A DNA stretch of 29,168 bases, taken from an uncultured Lachnospiraceae bacterium. Lineage in GTDB: Bacteria; Bacillota; Clostridia; Lachnospirales; Lachnospiraceae. The notes below the pieces were generated by a model that was given only the letters and a program-made list of their open reading frames with translations, was not told the DNA's origin and did not search any database. The number at the start of each line of letters is the position of its first letter. The first letter of the stretch is position 1. Location of the stretch: the NCBI GenBank assembly GCA_934294885.1, contig CAKRAK010000030.1:1-29168 (forward strand), read 5' to 3'. Of this stretch, positions 6,124 to 12,871 are shown piece by piece. Position numbers and translations under genes: made by a program.

Positions 6124-6717
6124 TTATTTGTAATAGTATATCATTTTGTAGTGGTAACCACATGGTTTTTTTGCCCAATAAGATCCGTAATATTGAGGAG
6201 TTCTAACATATATACTTGTCCATGTTACTTTGAATGTATATTTGTCGTATAGCCTGTATGCTTTTAATTCAGCCCGCTTTACTTTTCGTCCGTTATGTTT
6301 ACTGGGGATTTTTCGTGACCCGGAATGTTTTATGGAATAGGATTGGCTAAAGTTGAAACCTAACGTAGCTTGAGCTTTTCCTTTTACATTCGCTGCAACA
6401 TTTGAACTGGCGGAAAATGAAGTTTTTCTCATTTGACTTAATGAAATGGTTACGCCGGGTTCTCCTGAAATTGATTGACCAGTATAGGCACCCACTATGC
6501 TTGTATGCCCTGTTTTTGTTACTTTGTATGTAATATGACTCTTTTCTTGTTCATCCAACAACTCTTCGGGTGCCTTGCTGATATCTTTAGTGAAGATATC
6601 AAATTCTTCAACGACTTCACTATCCGGCAAGTTGTCATTCTTTTCTTCTGCATAAACATTCAGCGTGTTGCATGCCAATAATATGGTGATTCCTAGTAAT
6701 AATATAATTTTTTTCAT
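6124..6717 (-). CDS. secreted beta-rich protein of unknown function
   Basis: The 197-aa product starts with a signal peptide (MKKIILLLGITILLACNTLNVYA), probably cut after VYA at residue 23. LLAC inside it resembles a lipobox, but the -2 Leu and the good VYA site make a lipoprotein less likely. The mature part has an acidic start (to about 50) and then alternating Ser/Thr and hydrophobic residues (ISLSQMRKTSFSASSNVAANV, SQSYSIKHSGSRKIP) and a basic, Tyr-rich end (YKMIYYYK). Such alternation is seen in amphipathic strands of secreted Firmicutes proteins, including aerolysin-like pore formers, but I cannot assign a family. AAAGGGGAG precedes the ATG and overlaps the end of the small membrane-protein gene, so the two are one operon. 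Confidence 0.8.
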   Translation of the reverse strand: MKKIILLLGITILLACNTLNVYAEEKNDNLPDSEVVEEFDIFTKDISKAPEELLDEQEKSHITYKVTKTGHTSIVGAYTGQSISGEPGVTISLSQMRKTSFSASSNVAANVKGKAQATLGFNFSQSYSIKHSGSRKIPSKHNGRKVKRAELKAYRLYDKYTFKVTWTSIYVRTPQYYGSYWAKKPCGYHYKMIYYYK

Positions 6718-6719
6718 GG

Positions 6720-6923
6720 TTAATTCTCCCCTTTGTTAGACATAAAATACATAGATAATATTAGACATATCCATCTGATACTCCAAGCATAATCAGAGAT
6801 TCTACTGATAGCAAACTCATCCGTGGTTATATCGATATGATCGGAAATAATTGTTGCAATTGGCGTAGAAAGTAAACAGAGACATACGAGTATCAATATG
6901 ATTTTTAAATTTTTATTTTCCAT
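6720..6923 (-). CDS. small two-helix membrane protein
   Basis: A 67-aa protein with two hydrophobic helices, about 7-26 (LKIILILVCLCLLSTPIATI) and about 48-62 (WSIRWICLILSMYFM), joined by an acidic loop. Its stop codon lies 2 bases before the ATG of the secreted-protein gene, so the two are co-transcribed and probably coupled. AAGGAGTC precedes the start. The size and topology would suit an immunity protein or a small partner for the secreted protein, but nothing proves it. I do not recognise a family. Confidence 0.65.
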   Translation of the reverse strand: MENKNLKIILILVCLCLLSTPIATIISDHIDITTDEFAISRISDYAWSIRWICLILSMYFMSNKGEN

Positions 6924-6949
6924 TATTTTGGACTCCTTTTGTTATAATG

Positions 6950-6976
6950 GTTAGCACTAACTAACTACAAGCTAAC
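6950..6976 (-). promoter_or_regulatory. inverted repeat, possible operator for the two-gene operon
   Basis: GTTAGC (6950-6955) and GCTAAC (6971-6976) are perfect complements, with further CTAAC units between them. It lies 27 bases upstream of the 67-aa gene's start codon. On the minus strand TTGTAG and TTATAA, 17 bases apart, overlap it as a possible promoter, and a TTGACA lies just upstream of it. Such a layout suits a repressor site. Confidence 0.45.
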
Positions 6977-7103
6977 AAAAATAATGATGATTGTCAATAC
7001 TTTTTAAAAAAATAATGAAAAAGGTTTGAAATGTTTTGCATTATTGAAATGTGTTGAATGGTGGAGCAGGAGAAAGGAACTATAATGATGAAAGGTTTTC
7101 ATA

Positions 7104-7134
7104 AGAAAAGCAGGTGCACGATCAATGCACCTGC
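7104..7134 (-). terminator. terminator of the beta-CASP RNase gene
   Basis: On the minus strand GCAGGTGCA pairs with TGCACCTGC (9 bp, 7-base loop), followed by TTTTCTTA. It lies about 50 bases after the RNase stop codon. Confidence 0.8.
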
Positions 7135-7143
7135 TCACATCAT

Positions 7144-7171
7144 AGGGGAGGTCGTTGCCTGCCCTCTTTTT
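7144..7171 (+). terminator. possible plus-strand hairpin and T run
   Basis: AGGGGAGG (7144-7151) pairs with CCTGCCCT (7158-7165) with one mismatch around a 6-base loop, followed by CTTTTTG. No gene on the plus strand obviously needs it. It could protect the RNase transcript's end region from opposing transcription, or be chance. Confidence 0.3.
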
Positions 7172-7182
7172 GTTATCAACTA

Positions 7183-8778
7183 TTATCGATCCCACTTGTC
7201 ACACAGATTGTTAATCTGGCTTGTGAAGCGGATTAAATCTTTGTTGGCACCGCCCTTGTTGTGGGCAATGACTGTAAGTAAGCGGTTACCGGCAGCAACC
7301 AGACGATCAAAGATTGTCTGAGCACGGAATGCCTTCTGGCTAATCTTAACCTTCTTGGTAGAAACACCGGAAGAAAGTAATTCATCTGCACCAAGGTCGA
7401 ATTCCGCACCGGAAAATGGTGCGATTGCCTGATATCCTTCTTCCCGAATCAGCATCTTAAAGCTTTCACATACCGTGTCCTCGCCATGAACAACAAATAC
7501 CTTTGGCTTGTTTTCAAAAGCATGAAGCCAACGTAACAATCCCTGTTGGTCAGCGTGACCGCTGATTCCCTCCAGTCTTTCAATATGTGCCCGTACTTCT
7601 ATGGATTCTCCAAACAGCTTTACATTAGAAGCACCCTCTAAAATACTTCTTCCCAAAGTGCCGTGTGCCTGATATCCAACGAATAAAATGGTGTTTTTCG
7701 CATCCCAAAGATTGTGCTTTAAATGGTGGCGGATTCGTCCTGCCTCACACATGCCGGATGCAGAGATAATAACCTTAGGATTCTGATTAAAGTTAATTGC
7801 TTTGGAATCCTCGCTGGTGGTAGCTGTTTTCAAGCCCGGAAAAGAAATTGGGTTGATTCCCTGACGAATCAGCTCCATGGCTTCCTCATCAAAGCAGTTG
7901 TCAGTATTTTTATTGAATATATTGGTTGCCTCGATTGCAAGAGGACTGTCTACATATACTTCAAAATTCTGATATTCCGGTAATAAATTATCGTATTTGA
8001 TCTTACGGATAAAATATAATAATTCCTGTGTTCTACCAACTGCAAAGGATGGAATAACGACATTGCCTTTTCTGTCAAAGGTTTCTTTAATGATTCTTGT
8101 TAGCTCCTTTACATAGTCCGGAGTTCCTCCGTGACTGCGGTCACCATAGGTAGATTCCATTACAACATAATCGGCTTCCTTCAGATATTGAGGATCCTTT
8201 ATAAGTGGCTGGTTCACATTACCGATATCACCGGAGAATACTATTTTTTTGGAAATGTCTCCTTCTGTCAGCCATACTTCAATGCTGGCAGAACCCAGCA
8301 AATGTCCGACATCGGAAAATCTTACGGTAATACCTTCTGCAAGATCAATCATGGCATCATATTCGCAGGATACGAAATGCTCCATGACACTAATCGCATC
8401 ATCCATACTGTATAGTGGAATATATTCCGGTTCACCTGCTCGTTTTGCTTTTCGATTACGCCACTCCGCTTCAAATTCCTGAATATGAGCACTGTCACGA
8501 AGCATAATGTTACACAAATCAGTGGTTGCCTTTGTGGTATAAACACTGCCTCGGAATCCCTTTGCATACATCAGTGGAATTAATCCGGAATGGTCAATGT
8601 GGGCATGGGTCAGAAGAATATAATCCACATCCGACGGATTCATTGGAATCTCTTGATTCTCGTATACATCCGCCCCCTGTTCCATACCACAGTCAATGAG
8701 AATGTTTTTGCCACATGCCTGTAAGCAGTGGCAGCTGCCTGTTACTTCGTGGTCTGCGCCGATAAAAGTAAGTTTCAT
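7183..8778 (-). CDS. beta-CASP metallo-beta-lactamase RNase (CPSF/YSH1-like)
   Basis: The ATG at 8778 is chosen because AGGAAAGGGGTG lies directly upstream; the GTG nine bases earlier is inside that site. The 531-aa product has the metal site THAHIDHSG (His58, His60, Asp62, His63), further metal-binding blocks (SDVGHLLGSAS, VVFSGDIG-like KIVFSGDIGN), the beta-CASP region (ESTYGDRSHGG, ISASGMCEAGRIRHHL) and a C-terminal RNA-specificity domain (SGHADQQGLLRW, VFVVHGEDTVCESF). These enzymes cut or trim RNA in the cytoplasm using two zinc ions. It is a relative of the eukaryotic CPSF-73 branch, not of RNase J. The flippase gene lies upstream on the same strand, 56 bases away with an inverted repeat between. 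Confidence 0.92.
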   Translation of the reverse strand: MKLTFIGADHEVTGSCHCLQACGKNILIDCGMEQGADVYENQEIPMNPSDVDYILLTHAHIDHSGLIPLMYAKGFRGSVYTTKATTDLCNIMLRDSAHIQEFEAEWRNRKAKRAGEPEYIPLYSMDDAISVMEHFVSCEYDAMIDLAEGITVRFSDVGHLLGSASIEVWLTEGDISKKIVFSGDIGNVNQPLIKDPQYLKEADYVVMESTYGDRSHGGTPDYVKELTRIIKETFDRKGNVVIPSFAVGRTQELLYFIRKIKYDNLLPEYQNFEVYVDSPLAIEATNIFNKNTDNCFDEEAMELIRQGINPISFPGLKTATTSEDSKAINFNQNPKVIISASGMCEAGRIRHHLKHNLWDAKNTILFVGYQAHGTLGRSILEGASNVKLFGESIEVRAHIERLEGISGHADQQGLLRWLHAFENKPKVFVVHGEDTVCESFKMLIREEGYQAIAPFSGAEFDLGADELLSSGVSTKKVKISQKAFRAQTIFDRLVAAGNRLLTVIAHNKGGANKDLIRFTSQINNLCDKWDR

Positions 8779-8801
8779 AAGTAACACCCCTTTCCTATAT
8801 G

Positions 8802-8833
8802 TGAAACTAAAATCCCCCTAAACTTTAGTTTCA
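8802..8833 (-). repeat. 10-bp inverted repeat between flippase and RNase genes
   Basis: TGAAACTAAA (8802-8811) and TTTAGTTTCA (8824-8833) are perfect complements around a 12-base spacer that contains CCCCC (GGGGG in the transcript). It starts 1 base after the flippase stop codon. No T run follows on the minus strand, so it looks like an RNA-processing or stabilising hairpin rather than a terminator. Confidence 0.65.
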
Positions 8834-8834
8834 A

Positions 8835-10490
8835 TTACTGAATCAAATGCAATTTACTTGCAATTTTTACCAGTAATGCTCCCTTTGGAAATGCTAATAG
8901 CATTTCTTTTGTGTAACCGCCGATTTTGATCATTGAGATAAAATAAACCATGGCGGCAATTATAATTGCCAATAATACAGCAATTGCATTGCTGATAAAT
9001 TTTCCTGTAAACATACAAAGAAGCATGAACAGCAGCTTGTATGAAATATATGCCGCTGCTCCCATAATTGCAGCAGCACCAACCGGTACCCAGAGAATGG
9101 TTTTCCAGTCAATGTGATAATCCAATTCCTTCTTGACGCAACGATAATTCATATAAACAACAACAATAGCGTAAAATGCAGTTGCAGCAATTAAAGAATA
9201 GGTGCCGAAGCCTAAAAGAAGCATTGGAACTAATACTAATATATGAAGAACCAGTGCGGTTAGTGAACTGATAACCGGAACATTCACTTTGCCGATTCCC
9301 TGTAAAACTCCGTTTAATACGCTGGAGATTCCGTAAATGACGATTGAAATACCGCCAAATAACAACAGATAAGCAACGGTATGATTATCGGCTGTGTTCA
9401 ACCGGTAATAAACCAGTGCTACAATCTGACGTCCCAAAACAGCAAATCCAAAGGCACATGGAACGGTAAGTGTCATGGCAAGCTGCATGGACTGTGTAAT
9501 CTTTCTGTTACATTCTGCCTTGTTCCCGGTTGCATAAGCTCCGGAGATTCCCGGAATAACTGCCGATGCAATGGCAGCAGCCATGGCAATTGGTACATTT
9601 GCCAATACAAGATAGTAGCGGCTGTAGAGTCCGTACTGCCCATCCACAAGCTCTTTGTTTGTTCCTATGGCATACAGAATCTTATCGTGGATAGTCATGT
9701 CAAGAGGAACATTAATGTTATAGATTGCGGAGCTTAAAATAATCGGTGTTGCGATCATTAGTAACAAACGGATGACTTCCTTATAACTCATGACGGAATC
9801 GGAAGTATCTGATTTGATACTGGCGGTTAACTCTTTTTTTCTTCTCTGAAATAAAAATACAATGTAAATAAGACCTGCTATGGCAGCAATGCCCGTACCT
9901 AATGTTCCACCGGCAGCGCCATAGATATCTGTATTCTGTCCTTTAGCGGTGGCGATTTTTATAAAGATAACGGCAGCTCCGATACTGAAGACCGCATTAA
10001 AAACCTGTTCCACAATCTGGGAAACGGAGGTTGGAACCATGTTCCCATATGCCTGAAAATATCCCCGATATACACTTAAGAATCCCGATATAAAAACAGT
10101 GGGAGCTAAAATCCGAAGTGCAGGAACTGCATTTTCTGTAACTAATAAAGGTGCTGCAAAATAAGTAAACAGTGCGGCGAATCCACCTACTACAAGGACG
10201 TATAGCATAGAGCCCTTGAAAATCCGGTTTACATTTTTATATTCGCCCTTCTGGATATATTCTGCCATGATCTTTGATACGGCACTTGGAATACTGAAGG
10301 TTGCAATTAATAATATGAAAGCATATATCGTCTGTGCCCGTCCGTAGTATCCATTGCCCACAGGTCCCAGCATGTTGGCAAATGGGATATTATAAAGCAT
10401 TCCGATTAGTTTGGAGACGATACTTGCAATCGCTAAAATCGTTGCCTGCATTGCGAAATTAGTGGCTGTTTTTTTCTTATTATCTGACAT
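8835..10490 (-). CDS. SpoVB/MurJ-type oligosaccharide-lipid flippase
   Basis: The 551-aa protein is almost wholly hydrophobic with about 14 membrane helices, the layout of the MOP exporter superfamily. The first 60 residues (ATILAIASIVSKLIGMLYNI, then PFANMLGPVGNGYYGRAQ) are typical of the SpoVB/MurJ/Wzx branch in Firmicutes. Such proteins move lipid-linked cell-wall or polysaccharide units across the membrane. Whether this one serves peptidoglycan (MurJ-like), spore cortex (SpoVB) or another glycan cannot be told from sequence. GAGGAT precedes the ATG, and a promoter candidate lies at 10596-10624. It is divergent from cysK. Confidence 0.9.
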   Translation of the reverse strand: MSDNKKKTATNFAMQATILAIASIVSKLIGMLYNIPFANMLGPVGNGYYGRAQTIYAFILLIATFSIPSAVSKIMAEYIQKGEYKNVNRIFKGSMLYVLVVGGFAALFTYFAAPLLVTENAVPALRILAPTVFISGFLSVYRGYFQAYGNMVPTSVSQIVEQVFNAVFSIGAAVIFIKIATAKGQNTDIYGAAGGTLGTGIAAIAGLIYIVFLFQRRKKELTASIKSDTSDSVMSYKEVIRLLLMIATPIILSSAIYNINVPLDMTIHDKILYAIGTNKELVDGQYGLYSRYYLVLANVPIAMAAAIASAVIPGISGAYATGNKAECNRKITQSMQLAMTLTVPCAFGFAVLGRQIVALVYYRLNTADNHTVAYLLLFGGISIVIYGISSVLNGVLQGIGKVNVPVISSLTALVLHILVLVPMLLLGFGTYSLIAATAFYAIVVVYMNYRCVKKELDYHIDWKTILWVPVGAAAIMGAAAYISYKLLFMLLCMFTGKFISNAIAVLLAIIIAAMVYFISMIKIGGYTKEMLLAFPKGALLVKIASKLHLIQ

Positions 10491-10595
10491 GAATCTATCC
10501 TCGTTGTCTGTAAAATAATGCTATGTAATCTATTGTTAGGATTCGAAAAACTCCTTGAAAATATGCGCTGCATAGTCCCTAAAAAATATGTATAA

Positions 10596-10624
10596 ATCAT
10601 ACCATAAAAGCCAATATTCTTCAA
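10596..10624 (-). promoter_or_regulatory. candidate promoter of the flippase gene
   Basis: On the minus strand TTGAAG (10619-10624) and TATGAT (10596-10601) are 17 bases apart, with TGG just before the -10. It lies about 105 bases upstream of the start codon and diverges from the cysK promoter. Confidence 0.5.
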
Positions 10625-10661
10625 GAAATTGATAATTGGTAAAAAGAAATGATATTTTGGG

Positions 10662-10689
10662 TTGACAATTTCGTGAAAAGAAGTATAAT
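10662..10689 (+). promoter_or_regulatory. strong sigma-A promoter of cysK
   Basis: TTGACA (10662-10667) and TATAAT (10684-10689) are both perfect consensus, 16 bases apart. The start codon is 71 bases downstream, leaving a short leader. Confidence 0.85.
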
Positions 10690-10760
10690 ACTCATATAAT
10701 CCTACTAAACATATAGGGAATGTGAAGAAAAGAAAAAGACAGATAAAAGGAGGATATAAA

Positions 10761-11696
10761 ATGGCAGATATTAAAGAGAGCGCATTAGAGTTAATCGGAG
10801 GAACCCCAATTTTAAAATTAAATCGATATGCAAAGAAGGCAGGCGTTAAGGATGCAACACTTCTTGCAAAGCTAGAGTACCTGAATCCGGCAGGCTCTGT
10901 AAAGGATCGTGTAGCTCTTGCTATGATTGAGGATGCAGAGAAGAAAGGTCAGTTAAAGCCGGGAGCAACGATCATTGAGCCAACATCAGGAAATACAGGT
11001 ATTGGCCTTGCAGCGGTAGCCGCAGCAAAGGGATATAAAGCAATCCTTACTTTGCCGGATACCATGAGTGTAGAAAGAAGAAATCTGTTAAAGGCATACG
11101 GTGCAGAGATTGTCCTCACGGAAGGTGCAAAGGGAATGAAGGGTGCCATTGCCAAGGCAGAGGAATTAAATAAAGAAATCGAAGGTTCTATTATTCTTGG
11201 ACAGTTTGTGAATCAGGCAAATCCTGCAATGCATAAAGCAACAACAGGACCGGAAATCTGGGAGCAGACAGATGGTAAGGTTGATATTTTCGTGGCAGGT
11301 GTAGGAACAGGCGGAACTGTTACCGGTGTTGGTGAGTACTTGAAGTCAAAGAATCCGGATATTCAGATTGTTGCTGTGGAGCCTGCAACTTCTCCGGTAT
11401 TATCAAAGGGTGAGGCCGGAGCACATAAGATTCAGGGTATCGGTGCCGGATTTGTTCCTGAAGTATTGGATACAAAAATCTATGATGAAGTAATTGCAAT
11501 TGAAAATGATGATGCATTTGCGGAAGGAAGAGCATTTGCGGTAAGCGAAGGTATTTTGGTCGGTATTTCTTCCGGCGCAGCATTAAAGGCAGGTGCAATC
11601 CTTGCTGCTCGTCCTGAGAATAAGGGAAAGAATATCGTTGTATTACTTCCGGATTCTGGAGACCGTTATTTATCAACTGCATTATTTAATAACTAA
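10761..11696 (+). CDS. cysK: cysteine synthase A (O-acetylserine sulfhydrylase)
   Basis: This PLP enzyme makes cysteine from O-acetylserine and sulfide in the cytoplasm. The ATG at 10761 is chosen because AAAGGAGG lies 7 bases before it; the same frame opens earlier without such a site. The 311-aa product is of normal length. Lys48 in NPAGSVKDR binds PLP, PTSGNTGIGL is the substrate (asparagine) loop, GTGGTVTGVGEYLK binds the cofactor phosphate, and SSGAAL closes the site. A perfect promoter precedes it and a terminator follows. The next gene is an Rrf2 regulator. In Bacillus, CysK also acts as a partner of the Rrf2 repressor CymR, so a similar pair is plausible here. Confidence 0.96.
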   Translation: MADIKESALELIGGTPILKLNRYAKKAGVKDATLLAKLEYLNPAGSVKDRVALAMIEDAEKKGQLKPGATIIEPTSGNTGIGLAAVAAAKGYKAILTLPDTMSVERRNLLKAYGAEIVLTEGAKGMKGAIAKAEELNKEIEGSIILGQFVNQANPAMHKATTGPEIWEQTDGKVDIFVAGVGTGGTVTGVGEYLKSKNPDIQIVAVEPATSPVLSKGEAGAHKIQGIGAGFVPEVLDTKIYDEVIAIENDDAFAEGRAFAVSEGILVGISSGAALKAGAILAARPENKGKNIVVLLPDSGDRYLSTALFNN

Positions 11697-11719
11697 GATG
11701 TATATTCAGATAAAAAATG

Positions 11720-11752
11720 GGCAGATTTCTAATAAAGGAATCTGCCTTTTTC
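11720..11752 (+). terminator. terminator of cysK
   Basis: GGCAGATT (11720-11727) pairs with AATCTGCC (11739-11746), 8 bp, followed by TTTTTC. Confidence 0.85.
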
Positions 11753-11770
11753 TGTAATAGGATTTTATTT

Positions 11771-11792
11771 TTTTCTATAAACCTATAGAAAA
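11771..11792. promoter_or_regulatory. 9-bp inverted repeat, possible operator of the Rrf2 gene
   Basis: TTTTCTATA (11771-11779) and TATAGAAAA (11784-11792) are perfect complements around AACC. It lies 12 bases upstream of the -35 box of the Rrf2 gene. A dimeric winged-helix regulator could bind such a site, and autoregulation is common in this family. Which protein binds it is unknown. Confidence 0.5.
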
Positions 11793-11804
11793 GATATGGA
11801 TTAA

Positions 11805-11833
11805 TTGACAAAGTGGAGAAAATCTCTTAAAAT
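11805..11833 (+). promoter_or_regulatory. promoter of the Rrf2 regulator gene
   Basis: TTGACA (11805-11810) and TAAAAT (11828-11833) are exactly 17 bases apart. The start codon is about 80 bases downstream. Confidence 0.75.
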
Positions 11834-11913
11834 GTAGTAGATGCCGGTTGCGGGAGCATCGGTTTTACGCAAAAGAGAAGGAAATGTAAGATTGGATAAG
11901 GAGTTGATTATAA

Positions 11914-12345
11914 ATGAAAATATCTACGAGAGGTCGTTATGCCATTCGTGTAATGATTGATTTGGCGGAGCACAATACGGGAGATTATATTCCGTTAACA
12001 GATATTGCAAAGAGACAGGGGATTTCTGAAAAATATCTGGAGGCAATCGTGTCTTCACTTGTTAAGAGTGGTAATTTAAAGGCTTTGCGAGGAAAAAAAG
12101 GTGGATATCGCCTTGTGAAGGAGCCTGCTGAGTATACCATAAAAAGTATCTTAGAGGTTACGGAAGGTGAATTTGCTCCGGTTTCCTGCATGGAAAGTGG
12201 TGCCGGTCAATGTGAACGGTATTTTGAATGTAGGACGATTAAAATGTGGGAAGGTCTGAATCAGGTTATCAGTGATTATTTTGAACATATTACACTGGAG
12301 GATCTGGTAAAAGAGGGAAACTCCGGGGATGATTATGTCATTTAA
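11914..12345 (+). CDS. Rrf2-family regulator (CymR/IscR-like)
   Basis: The 143-aa product opens with the family signature MKISTRGRYAIRVMIDLAEH, followed by a winged helix (IPLTDIAKRQGISEKYLEAIVSSL, then the wing LRGKKGGYRL). Rrf2 proteins are dimeric DNA-binding repressors of sulfur, Fe-S or nitrosative-stress genes. Cys92, Cys100 and Cys106 form a C-X7-C-X5-C triad near where IscR holds its 2Fe-2S cluster (C-X5-C-X5-C), so cluster binding is possible. CymR of Bacillus lacks such a triad. The position after cysK favours sulfur control and the position before a redox-disulfide protein favours stress sensing. GGAG precedes the ATG. It has its own promoter and an upstream inverted repeat. Confidence 0.9.
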   Translation: MKISTRGRYAIRVMIDLAEHNTGDYIPLTDIAKRQGISEKYLEAIVSSLVKSGNLKALRGKKGGYRLVKEPAEYTIKSILEVTEGEFAPVSCMESGAGQCERYFECRTIKMWEGLNQVISDYFEHITLEDLVKEGNSGDDYVI

Positions 12346-12386
12346 CGGAAGGAATGTTACTTTATGTAGAAAAATATCATTTTTTC

Positions 12387-12395
12387 TGTTATGAT
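12387..12395 (+). promoter_or_regulatory. possible extended -10 promoter before the DUF1858 gene
   Basis: TGTTATGAT holds an extended -10 (TG-N-TATGAT) within the 117-base gap after the Rrf2 gene; the -35 region (TAGAAA) is weak. No terminator separates the two genes, so read-through is also likely. Confidence 0.35.
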
Positions 12396-12462
12396 TGAGG
12401 AAGGCGAGGAAGATGTCAGGTCTTAGAAGCTTATTGAATAGAAAACAGGAGGATTTATAATA

Positions 12463-12684
12463 ATGGAAATTACAAAGCAGACAACGATGGGAGAAATGTT
12501 AGAATATGATATGGGTATCGCATATATCCTGATGGAGGCGGGGATGCATTGCGTTGGTTGTCCGTCTTCCGTAGGAGAATCCTTAGAGGAAGCCTGCGAA
12601 GTACATGGATTAGATGTGGACGAAGTATTTGCGGATATTCAGGCTTACTTAAAGGAAAAAGAATCGAAATCCGAAAACGAATAA
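12463..12684 (+). CDS. DUF1858 redox-disulfide protein (hybrid-cluster-protein-associated type)
   Basis: A 73-aa protein with the family pattern KQTTMGEMLEYDM, then GMHCVGCPSS (Cys30 and Cys33) and GESLEEACEVHGLDVDEVF. The CxxC pair at the head of a helix and the TMGEML start are the marks of this family, which often sits beside or within hybrid cluster proteins and is thought to work in redox chemistry or metal-cluster delivery. AGGAGG lies before the ATG. It follows the Rrf2 gene and is likely in its regulon. A terminator lies 66 bases downstream. The exact role is not known. Confidence 0.85.
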   Translation: MEITKQTTMGEMLEYDMGIAYILMEAGMHCVGCPSSVGESLEEACEVHGLDVDEVFADIQAYLKEKESKSENE

Positions 12685-12750
12685 GATTCGAAACTAAAAA
12701 GGGAGTATTGGAAATGCCAATATCAAAAAATGTTTTTGTTTAATGCCTAT

Positions 12751-12787
12751 ACGGTGCAGCTCAGAAATGGGTTGCACCGTTTTTTTC
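12751..12787 (+). terminator. terminator after the DUF1858 gene
   Basis: ACGGTGCA (12751-12758) and TGCACCGT (12773-12780) form a perfect 8-bp stem with a 14-base loop and a run of T after it. Confidence 0.9.
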
Positions 12788-12871
12788 TGAACATATGAAA
12801 ACAGCTTTCACTTTATCTTTTGATTGATTTGTGTTAAACTATTTAGGTATTATTTGGGAAGGAGAAGGAAC

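Noticed and set aside
6124..6717. A lipoprotein call from LLAC in the signal peptide
   Set aside because: The -2 residue is Leu, and a better signal peptidase I site (VYA) follows eight residues later.
7058..7321. An 87-codon plus-strand frame between convergent features
   Set aside because: It runs through two hairpins and into the antisense of the RNase gene; the start region has only a weak site.
8778..8787. An earlier GTG start for the RNase gene
   Set aside because: The GTG lies in the ribosome binding site itself, and the ATG at 8778 gives the standard MKLTF beginning.
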